A DNA stretch of 64,000 bases from an uncultured Bacteroidales bacterium (lineage in GTDB: Bacteria > Bacteroidota > Bacteroidia > Bacteroidales > UBA932): NCBI GenBank assembly GCA_944322565.1, contig CALUPG010000001.1:186001-250000 (forward strand), in the 5' to 3' direction. The notes under the pieces are model-generated. The model worked only from the letters and a program-made list of their open reading frames with translations. It was not told where the DNA came from and made no database searches. Position numbers and translations under genes: made by a program. Shown piece by piece: positions 18,752 to 26,096 of this stretch (position 1 is the first letter of the stretch; every line of letters begins with the position of its first letter).

Positions 18752-19240
18752 TTACAACAACTTCAATGCAATGGCGGCACAGGCTTCCGCATCGGCAAGC
18801 GCATTGTGGTGGTTCTCCATGCTGTAGCCGCAAGCAGCTGCCGAAAGATGAAGCTGATGACTCGGAATGTCAAGGCATCTACGTGAAGCCGCAAGAGTAC
18901 AATAAAATTCGTATCCGGGGTATTCCATCCCATATTCTTCAAATGCAGCCTTCAGGCAACTTTCATCAAAGGGACGATTGTGGGCGACAAGGGGAAGTCC
19001 TGCAATTCGTCCTTCTATCTGTGCCCAGACTTCAGGAAACCTGGGCTGATTGTCTGTATCCCCGTGCGTAAGCCCATGGACCTCCGTTGTCCAATAAGTG
19101 TAATAATTGGGTGTCGGCTGGATTAGACTGTAAAACTTATCGACAATCTTTCCTTCCCGGACTACCACTACTCCGACACTGCATATGCTGGAACGCCGTC
19201 CGTTGGCTGTTTCAAAATCTATTGCTGCAAAATCCTGCAT
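18752..19240 (-). CDS. DEDDh 3'-5' exonuclease
   Basis: 162 aa DnaQ-like fold. Exo I is AIDFETA, Exo II is VAHNRPFDESCL and Exo III is HHNALADAEA, with the His that defines the DEDDh class. Metal-dependent 3'-5' hydrolysis of DNA or RNA ends is expected. ATG 19240 is two bases past the TGA of the upstream WYL2 gene, so the two are translationally coupled. A TTG at 19246 is a less likely start. Confidence 0.87.
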   Translation of the reverse strand: MQDFAAIDFETANGRRSSICSVGVVVVREGKIVDKFYSLIQPTPNYYTYWTTEVHGLTHGDTDNQPRFPEVWAQIEGRIAGLPLVAHNRPFDESCLKAAFEEYGMEYPGYEFYCTLAASRRCLDIPSHQLHLSAAACGYSMENHHNALADAEACAAIALKLL

Positions 19241-19242
19241 GG

Positions 19243-20148
19243 TCAATCATTTTTATACAAGTTATACATGTCAGCCACCCATCCTTTCATTGTCTTTCTC
19301 AAAGACGCCGGAGAGATGACCTCTATCATTGCGCCTACATGAAGCAATCTCATGACAAAGTCATAGGTTGGAGTCAGGAAAAACTCAAAATCCGCATACT
19401 CCCCATTATCTTCCAGCAACTTCTGGCTGTGATGCAGAGGAAGAGATTTTATATATGGGATATGGTTTCCGTATGCCCTGATGACTATACGCTGAGGCTT
19501 CATGCTCTTGTCCGTGACAATTCCGTAATAATTCGAGAAATAATCCGAAGCGGAAAAATCTTTCGGAAGCTTGAATGTGTCATCCGTCATTTCCAAATCC
19601 TCTATGCGGTCAAGCCCGTAAATCCGCAAATCATCATATTGGACATTGCGTGCCAAAACAAACCAGCGGTCTTCAAACAATTTTACGCAGTATGGCTCAA
19701 TGGCAAACTTATGGCTTTCAGTTTTGTTGAACCGGCAATAAGTGATTGATACAACACGACTTTCCCTCATAGCATCAAGCAATGCCGACAAGTGGTTGCG
19801 TGCTGACGGAATGCTGTTGACGATAATACGGTCCTTCAGTGAAAAGTTCTCGCTGATGAGATTGCTTACGGCAAACGAGTCGAGCATCCATTTTTTAAGC
19901 TCATCCTCGTCAATATCCTCCGGATTCTCTATATAATAGAGGTAGCCGCCTGCCCTCTGGCATGAGATTATTATACCGAACTGACTGAAAATGGCATCTT
20001 TCCAGCGGTTGAAGGTAGAACGGCTCAAGGGTTTATAGTCACTCAGGTCCTTATTGCGCTCCCAGCGCTCGGAAATCTCCTCCAAAGAAATTTTTCCTGC
20101 TCTCCTGATAGTGTCTATCAGCCATGTGTACTTTTGAAGCTGTTGCAT
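19243..20148 (-). CDS. WYL-domain transcriptional regulator (WYL2)
   Basis: 301 aa, a full-length paralogue of WYL1 with the same layout: winged helix (YTWLIDTIRRAGKISLEEI), WYL core (AIEPYCVKLFEDRWFVLARN…RIYGLDRIEDL) and C-terminal extension (LPLHHSQKLL, TPTYDFVMRLL). It is co-transcribed with the DEDDh exonuclease and divergent from the AAA+ gene. Its own promoter has no clear copy of the island operator, so it may bind a different site or act downstream of WYL1. Confidence 0.85.
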   Translation of the reverse strand: MQQLQKYTWLIDTIRRAGKISLEEISERWERNKDLSDYKPLSRSTFNRWKDAIFSQFGIIISCQRAGGYLYYIENPEDIDEDELKKWMLDSFAVSNLISENFSLKDRIIVNSIPSARNHLSALLDAMRESRVVSITYCRFNKTESHKFAIEPYCVKLFEDRWFVLARNVQYDDLRIYGLDRIEDLEMTDDTFKLPKDFSASDYFSNYYGIVTDKSMKPQRIVIRAYGNHIPYIKSLPLHHSQKLLEDNGEYADFEFFLTPTYDFVMRLLHVGAMIEVISPASLRKTMKGWVADMYNLYKND

Positions 20149-20329
20149 ATTTCAGTATGTTTGGTTTCCGTAAAATTAATAAAACTATGGCATTTATATG
20201 TCGTCCAATACTCCGCCGGTAAAATTCATCGCAAATTAATGCCCAACATGTCTCACTTTTATACACAACTCCAGATTTGTTGAGGGCTTTCCATAGATAG
20301 TTTTAGGGAAAAGTTATTTTTTCGATACT

Positions 20330-20365
20330 TGTACCAATAAATGGAACATCATGGCTGTATCTTTG
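20330..20365 (+). promoter_or_regulatory. Degenerate island operator 4 and -7 box, before AAA+ gene
   Basis: TGTACCAATAAATGGAACA at 20330-20348 keeps the TGTxCC…TGG core. The 14-nt spacing to a perfect -7 box TATCTTTG (20358-20365) matches the other sites. Confidence 0.45.
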
Positions 20366-20391
20366 TGCTGAAATTCCCAAAGTAGCACATA

Positions 20392-22110
20392 ATGAGAATG
20401 TTAAAAATCCACAAGGAAGCTGACACCCCTATAGACATAATGAATCCGGCACAAATCATGAATCGGATACGAATCAAAAGAATCAAAAGTGTGCTTGAGG
20501 CATTCGAGCATATCGTTGAACTGGCTAAAGACAGTAATCTTGACGATATTTACTTCAGGACTGCTTCCAAATATATCAAGTACGCATCCCGCAAGCTGGC
20601 TTTGTCACAGATGCAGACTGTCCTGTTGGCGCTCTTCGTGGACAGGAGCGAGGATAATCAAATCAGAATTTCTGAAATCGCATCTTACTCAGGATGCCGC
20701 ACGACCAAAATACTGAGGCTTTCTTCAGAAATAGATGTGCTTGAAAGCAAACACTATCTGCGGGCTTCACGTTCGCACGACAGGCTTTCCTACCGCGTTC
20801 CCGGAGCTGTCCTGAAAGCCCTGAAGGAGAACCGCCCATATATCCACACAACAGAGCCTATATCCGACCTTCATTCGTTTTTTGAGAGGTTCAATGATTT
20901 GATGGAAGAAATGAATGACAATGAGACAACGCATGAGGTACTTCTTCATCAGACCGATGAATACCTTTCCGAAATCAAGGATTCTTATTTTGTGCGGTCG
21001 CTGAAAAGGTTCAGCCTCGACGATGAAAACAGGCTGCTGTTCATCTACATGGCTCATCTTTTTGTGGAAAACAATGATGACCGTATCGGATTCGTTGACC
21101 TGGAGAACCTGTATGACGACAATAAAATCCCCAACTGGTGCAAAACCGAACTCCGCGGACATACCTCGGAACTGTTTGACTGCAATTTGATTGAAAATGT
21201 GAATGAGGAAGGCATGGCCCGTTCGGACTGCTTCAAGCTGACAGAATATGCCAAGTCCGACGTGCTTTCGGAATTGGATTTGAAAATCAAGGCAAAGTCC
21301 AGGGAAAGTCTGATAAAGTTTGACTCGTTCTCTGAGAAAAAGTTGATTTACAATCCTTCCGAGAGAAGCCAGATAACCGAACTTTCCTCCATTCTTTCCG
21401 CAGACCGCTTTTGCGAAATCCAGTCACGGCTGCGCAATGCAGGAATGAGGACTGGGTTCTGCAGCCTTTTCTACGGCTCTCCCGGTACGGGAAAAACAGA
21501 AACGGTATATCAGATAGCACGTGCTACTGGACGCGACATACTGCGGGTGGATGTTGACAAAATCAAAAGCTGCTGGGTCGGCGAAAGCGAGCAGAACATG
21601 AAAAAATTGTTCGACAGATACCGCAATATCTGCAAGGATTCGTCTCTTGCCCCGATTCTTCTTTTCAACGAGGCCGATGCCATTCTCGGCGTGCGTATGG
21701 AAGGGGCTACCCGCGCCGTGGACAAAATGGAAAATTCTATACAGAATATCATTCTTCAGGAGATGGAGTCCCTTGAGGGCATAATGATTGCCACGACAAA
21801 CCTCACAGGCAATCTTGACAAGGCTTTTGAACGCCGCTTCCTTTACAAGATTCAGTTCAACCGTCCCACTGCCGATGCACGCTACCGAATCTGGCAAGCC
21901 ATGCTGCCGTCGCTGACGGAAAACGATGCGCAGACTCTTGCTTCCCAGTTTGACCTTTCCGGCGGAGAAATCGAGAACATTACCAGAAAATATACAGTCA
22001 ACGCCATCCTGTCGGGGCAAGATGGCATTGACCTGCAGTCGATAATCGAAATTTGCCGGAACGAACGCATTTCCGATTCCGTCCGGGCAAAAATAGGATT
22101 CCGGATATGA
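20392..22110 (+). CDS. AAA+ ATPase with N-terminal winged-helix region
   Basis: 572 aa. Residues ~60-150 look like a winged-helix module (ISEIASYSGCRTTKILRL). The AAA+ domain is at ~355-520, with Walker A FYGSPGTGKTE, sensor-like TTNLTGNLDKAF and an arginine finger in FERRF. Walker B reads ILLFNEADAI: the usual first aspartate is asparagine while the catalytic glutamate is kept. This belongs to the single-domain AAA ATPases related to ARC/FtsH-type remodellers. Partner unknown. It is divergent from WYL2, separated by 243 bp. Confidence 0.82.
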   Translation: MRMLKIHKEADTPIDIMNPAQIMNRIRIKRIKSVLEAFEHIVELAKDSNLDDIYFRTASKYIKYASRKLALSQMQTVLLALFVDRSEDNQIRISEIASYSGCRTTKILRLSSEIDVLESKHYLRASRSHDRLSYRVPGAVLKALKENRPYIHTTEPISDLHSFFERFNDLMEEMNDNETTHEVLLHQTDEYLSEIKDSYFVRSLKRFSLDDENRLLFIYMAHLFVENNDDRIGFVDLENLYDDNKIPNWCKTELRGHTSELFDCNLIENVNEEGMARSDCFKLTEYAKSDVLSELDLKIKAKSRESLIKFDSFSEKKLIYNPSERSQITELSSILSADRFCEIQSRLRNAGMRTGFCSLFYGSPGTGKTETVYQIARATGRDILRVDVDKIKSCWVGESEQNMKKLFDRYRNICKDSSLAPILLFNEADAILGVRMEGATRAVDKMENSIQNIILQEMESLEGIMIATTNLTGNLDKAFERRFLYKIQFNRPTADARYRIWQAMLPSLTENDAQTLASQFDLSGGEIENITRKYTVNAILSGQDGIDLQSIIEICRNERISDSVRAKIGFRI

Positions 22111-22116
22111 TTCCAA

Positions 22117-22204
22117 TTATTCTGCAGCCATGGAATTTAATACAAGTCTGATGACATTGACGACATCAACGGCATCGGTGATGTTTGCCATTATCTCCTC
22201 TTTC
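22117..22204 (-). pseudogene. Remnant of rtcB 3' end
   Basis: This 88-bp stretch aligns without gaps to the last 88 bp of rtcB (11189-11276). On the minus strand it still reads MANITDAVDVVNVI and ends AAE-stop, against MANITDTVDVVNVI…AAE-stop in rtcB. No upstream rtcB sequence remains. It lies just after the AAA+ gene, so a second rtcB copy once stood here or the fragment was carried by a recombination event. The rest of 22205-22301 holds nothing recognisable. Confidence 0.85.
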
Positions 22205-22301
22205 TATGATTGTATACCCAGAAGTGCATAAAAGACTTCCGGACAATCCGGAATTTTCCTAAACCTGTCAGGGAACAGTGGATCGGAACGGGTGATGGTT
22301 T

Positions 22302-23672
22302 TCATAAATGGGATTTCTTGAAGTCTTCATATTTTTCCAAATATCTTCTCATCAGCTCGGCACGCCTTTCCAACAGTTCGTTGCGATTATCGTTATCCAT
22401 ATCCTCCAGTCCAACCGTAAAATCATACTGCTCCCTGATTTTTGAATCGAAAAGGAGATAAGGGAACCGATGCTGCAGATATAGAATTGCTTCCTCGACT
22501 ATTTTCGGACCGTTGTCAATGTCGGTGTCATAATAAAATGCTAATGGAATACTTTCATCTGTCATTTGTTCGTAAGGCAGTCGCTCAAATTCTTCAACAG
22601 TATATTGACCTTTCGCAGAAAACAGTGATGCCGACCACCAGTAAGTGTCTTCGCGGAGATATACATCGTATGTCCTGCCGTCCAATTCATTGTAAAAGCA
22701 GGCATCCCATTGTCCCGGACACGGGCCGGTGATTTTCCATTCCAGGTTTATAACTGTCTTTACAGAATCAGGCGTCTGGAAACACACTCTGTCTGGATTG
22801 AACTGCAGCAGCGTACTTTCTGGCAATACAGCACCATTCTTTGCAACATATATTTTTGTGTAATCTGTATCGACGGGAATTGGGTGTGCATAACGCTTTA
22901 CGATTTGGCTTTCGTTTTCCATAAAAATTATGGTATCGGATAGATCTACGATATAATCACATTTATATTCAATGAATTTATTCACAAAATCATTTCTTAA
23001 TATACCAGTATTCCGTGGTATCTGAGAAATGGCAACGACAGCAATCCCGAATTCTTTGGCAGTGGACTTCAGGGACTTTAATATAGCCTGTACTTCCTGT
23101 TTGCGATCTTTTATCTTACGGATTCCTTCTGGTCCCGTCATTAACTCAAAATAATCAACTATCTCCAATTTTATCCATTTATCTTCGACAAGATGCTTTA
23201 CCTTATCATGAAAGTCCTCTGTCTTCAAACAAGACGTGTCATCCATGTATAACGGAGATTCTTTCAAATTACGGCAAAGACAATCCAAATCATCCGATTC
23301 TTCTCGTGTTATCTCCACGGCTCCGTTCAACTTATGAATGGAAATTCCTGATTCGGTCTTTATCAATCGCTTGGCAATCTGCACTGCAGGTGCTTCCAAA
23401 GAAAAGTATGCCATCGGAATATGACTATCAACGGCAACATTTCTGGCAATATTCAACGCAAGTGCTGTCTTCCCTACGGAACCCCTACCGGCAACAATTA
23501 CCAGTTCAGAAGGATGCAGTCCTCCTGTTATCTTGTCCAAGTACGGAAATCCTGTCGGAATGGAGTTTTCTTGCATAGCTGTGCCCTTGCTTTCTGCTTC
23601 CATAGTAATCTCTTGATTTAATTTTTTTTCTTCAAAGAGAACACGATGATATGCTAAATTATAACACGACAT
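22302..23672 (-). CDS. DnaB-like RecA-fold ATPase, truncated paralogue
   Basis: 456 aa. Residues ~38-290 are a DnaB C-terminal helicase domain: TGFPYLDKITGGL, Walker A GRGSVGKTALALNIA, Walker B LEIVDYFELM, then AVVAISQIPR. The N-terminal DnaG-interaction domain of true DnaB (~450 aa) is missing. The arginine-finger loop AKxRNG reads AKNGAV, so the finger is lost. A ~160-residue C-terminal extension (WDACFYNELDGRTYDVYLRED…) is foreign to DnaB. It lies 19 bp behind the inactive DnaE-like gene, which suggests a complex. Helicase activity is unlikely; ATP binding is plausible. Confidence 0.82.
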   Translation of the reverse strand: MSCYNLAYHRVLFEEKKLNQEITMEAESKGTAMQENSIPTGFPYLDKITGGLHPSELVIVAGRGSVGKTALALNIARNVAVDSHIPMAYFSLEAPAVQIAKRLIKTESGISIHKLNGAVEITREESDDLDCLCRNLKESPLYMDDTSCLKTEDFHDKVKHLVEDKWIKLEIVDYFELMTGPEGIRKIKDRKQEVQAILKSLKSTAKEFGIAVVAISQIPRNTGILRNDFVNKFIEYKCDYIVDLSDTIIFMENESQIVKRYAHPIPVDTDYTKIYVAKNGAVLPESTLLQFNPDRVCFQTPDSVKTVINLEWKITGPCPGQWDACFYNELDGRTYDVYLREDTYWWSASLFSAKGQYTVEEFERLPYEQMTDESIPLAFYYDTDIDNGPKIVEEAILYLQHRFPYLLFDSKIREQYDFTVGLEDMDNDNRNELLERRAELMRRYLEKYEDFKKSHL

Positions 23673-23691
23673 CCATATAGGATGGTTTTGA

Positions 23692-25911
23692 CTATAATTT
23701 GCAATAATGTTCGGTCAATTTTTTATTGTATTTCTGGTATGTTTCAGGGAAATGTGCCTTGAGATAGCCGCACAAATATGCGAAATAAATATTACACAGA
23801 AAAAAGTTCTTGTCTAAAAAAGAAGCTGAAAGATCATACCGCAAATTTTCTGCCCAGAATTTTGCCAGTTCCTCTTCTGTGTAACCGTTTGCAATCCCAC
23901 CACTGATGAACCGTCGTTTCATCTCAAAAAGATCTTCTTTTATCCAGTTGCCTACTGACGCCATTAACCGTTCTGACTCTTCAGGCGTAAACCCCGCTAT
24001 CCTCTGCACTATCTGCATCAGCTGCTCTTCATAGACAAGCACACCATAAGTGTCGTCAAGAATATCAGATATGCCGGACAGAGGATAAGAAATTTTTGAC
24101 GGGTCAATATAATGTGACATCAATCCCGGGAATTTATCACTTTGCGACAATATTCCGGAAAGAGCAAGTTTTTGAAAATTGTCCGGTTTCACTCTGTGCA
24201 ACATCCGGATACTGTCTTTGTCGGAGAAACAAAATATATCGTCTGTCCTTCCCTCCGAAAACAGGGCAAATGTCATTTCATCATCCAAAGGAATAGTATG
24301 ATAATCTATATTGCACTCTCTTGTCACATTCCCTATCAGTTCCAAAAGAGCGCTTTGTACGAAACAAAATATGACCGGACCTGTTTCTATTAACCCGGTA
24401 TATTGACTTACTATATCATTATCTGAAGAATCCGATGTTATCGGCACATATTCAGATATTGGCTTCTTACTGAGCAGAATCTCTTTTCCGTAGTCAGTAA
24501 CAGTAGAATGAATTGTATAGATCAGTTTGTTTTCGCAATCTGATGATATTTTATATTTTTTCAGAACCTGATTTATTTTAACTTTATCTTCTCTGTCAAA
24601 ACCTATGAACCTGACGACTTTCGCCACATTATCATTCCCATATCTGCACTTCAGGTGATTAATGGCTGATTCACGACTGCCTTCTTTGTCAAGAATTAAC
24701 CATAGAATTGGATAATTGGAATCTGAATCATTGAGAAACCTCTCATTTAAACCGTATTTTACGGGGTCAATTTCCGTAATATCAAGCAAGTAATTTATCA
24801 GAGAACTGAAAATCTCGCAAAAACTCGATGATATAACTCCACCATTTTCCCTGACAGCTTGAAACAAATCGTATAATATCAGGAAATAATTGGTATAGCC
24901 CAATTCCTTCACCATACGGAGTTCGCTTTCAAGCCGACTCCAATGCGCTTCGTCATCGCATCCTTTAGCTGTAAGAGCGGCAGTGCAGAGATGCTCCAGA
25001 TATTCAAACTGGGAACAGTTGTCAGGTACAGGATAATCCGGCAATTCCGGAGGGCACTCTATACTGTACCGTTCTACCTTATCCAAGACTTTCATCGTAT
25101 TGCTGACGGCTTCAGGATGATCAGTGAAAAGCGCAAGCATCTGTTTCTCGGACTTGATATACTCTTCACCCGTGTATAATGGACTATATTTTTCACCTTT
25201 GTAGAGATATTCTTTAAACATCACATCCTGCAGGACTGCATCTTTTTTCAAAACGAAATGCACATCATTAGTGGCGACGACATCCACGCTGTGCTTTTCA
25301 GCAAGGTCGAAAATCACAGCATTGACTTTGTCCTGCATTTCCTTGAGATTGTGTCCCTTGCCTGATTTTGACCATTTGTGCGACATGACCTCAAGGTAGA
25401 AATCGTCTCCGAAAACCTCCCGATACCATTCTATGGCAGCCACTGCCTTGTCCAAGTCATCATGCAGCACAGCCTGCGGAATCTCTCCTGCAATGCAGCC
25501 CGACAGTGCTATCAGTCCTTCATGATGGGCAGCCAGCACATCGTGACTTATACGTGGCTTGCCATAATATTCACCTTCAATATTGCCTAAGGTCACTATC
25601 CTGACAAGATTCCTGTATCCGGCAAGATTCTTCGCCAAAAGTGTCAGATGAAAGCATTTCCTGTGGAAAATATCTTTGATTTTGTGGTCATAATGGTCTG
25701 TAAGATTAATCTCGCAGCCGACAACAGGTTTGATATCCGGAAACCTTTGTGCTATCTCCAGAAATTCAGGGACACCATACAGTGCTCCGTGGTCTGTCAA
25801 AGCCAGCCCAGCCTGTTCTAAGCTTCTGGCCCGCTTGAAAAGCTCATAAATATTTGCGACTCCGTCACAAACAGAGTATCTGGAATGAACATGAAGATGT
25901 GCAAATGCCAT
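23692..25911 (-). CDS. DnaE-like protein with intact PHP but dead polymerase site
   Basis: 739 aa against ~1100-1250 for housekeeping DnaE. The N-terminal PHP domain is well kept: HLHVHSRYSVCDG, ALTDHGALYG, VGCEINL, LSGCIAGE, ATNDVHF. The palm follows (DPVKYGLNERFL) but the catalytic PDxDxD motif reads YPILWLI (residue ~400) and the third aspartate in KFDFLGL reads IFCFVQS (~513). The finger NALYRPGP block is GILSQSDKF, while YGVLVYEEQLMQIVQRIAGF is kept. The protein ends after LKAHFPETY, so beta-clamp- and tau-binding parts are absent. It may bind DNA and cut it through PHP. Operator 5 is upstream. Confidence 0.88.
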   Translation of the reverse strand: MAFAHLHVHSRYSVCDGVANIYELFKRARSLEQAGLALTDHGALYGVPEFLEIAQRFPDIKPVVGCEINLTDHYDHKIKDIFHRKCFHLTLLAKNLAGYRNLVRIVTLGNIEGEYYGKPRISHDVLAAHHEGLIALSGCIAGEIPQAVLHDDLDKAVAAIEWYREVFGDDFYLEVMSHKWSKSGKGHNLKEMQDKVNAVIFDLAEKHSVDVVATNDVHFVLKKDAVLQDVMFKEYLYKGEKYSPLYTGEEYIKSEKQMLALFTDHPEAVSNTMKVLDKVERYSIECPPELPDYPVPDNCSQFEYLEHLCTAALTAKGCDDEAHWSRLESELRMVKELGYTNYFLILYDLFQAVRENGGVISSSFCEIFSSLINYLLDITEIDPVKYGLNERFLNDSDSNYPILWLILDKEGSRESAINHLKCRYGNDNVAKVVRFIGFDREDKVKINQVLKKYKISSDCENKLIYTIHSTVTDYGKEILLSKKPISEYVPITSDSSDNDIVSQYTGLIETGPVIFCFVQSALLELIGNVTRECNIDYHTIPLDDEMTFALFSEGRTDDIFCFSDKDSIRMLHRVKPDNFQKLALSGILSQSDKFPGLMSHYIDPSKISYPLSGISDILDDTYGVLVYEEQLMQIVQRIAGFTPEESERLMASVGNWIKEDLFEMKRRFISGGIANGYTEEELAKFWAENLRYDLSASFLDKNFFLCNIYFAYLCGYLKAHFPETYQKYNKKLTEHYCKL

Positions 25912-25954
25912 ATCGTTTCAATTATAAAGCATTATCCGTACTGATTATTTTGTG

Positions 25955-25990
25955 CAAAATAAATCCGATGATAAGCCAAAACACGGCTCA
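25955..25990 (-). promoter_or_regulatory. Island operator 5 and -7 box, before DnaE-like operon
   Basis: Plus-strand TAAGCCAAAACACGGCTCA at 25972-25990, then 14 nt to CAAAATAA at 25955-25962 (minus-strand TTATTTTG). The arm TGAGCC/GGCTTA makes a clear inverted repeat. Confidence 0.75.
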
Positions 25991-26019
25991 AGTATACAAT
26001 AAAACGAGTTTAAAATAAA

Positions 26020-26060
26020 GCCGGAAATTCACTGAAAAAACATTGTCAGAAATTTCCGGC
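26020..26060 (-). terminator. Intrinsic terminator after DUF262 operon
   Basis: GCCGGAAATT and AATTTCCGGC form a 10-bp perfect stem; on the minus strand it is followed by a T-rich tract (TTTATTTT). It separates the DUF262 genes from the DnaE-like operon. Confidence 0.7.
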
Positions 26061-26096
26061 CGCTCGCCTATTCAAGTCAATGATTTTCGTACAAAT

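Noticed and set aside
20236-20255. AATGCCCAACATGTCTCA as an operator for WYL2
   Set aside because: One base shorter than the other sites and without a -7 box at the right distance.
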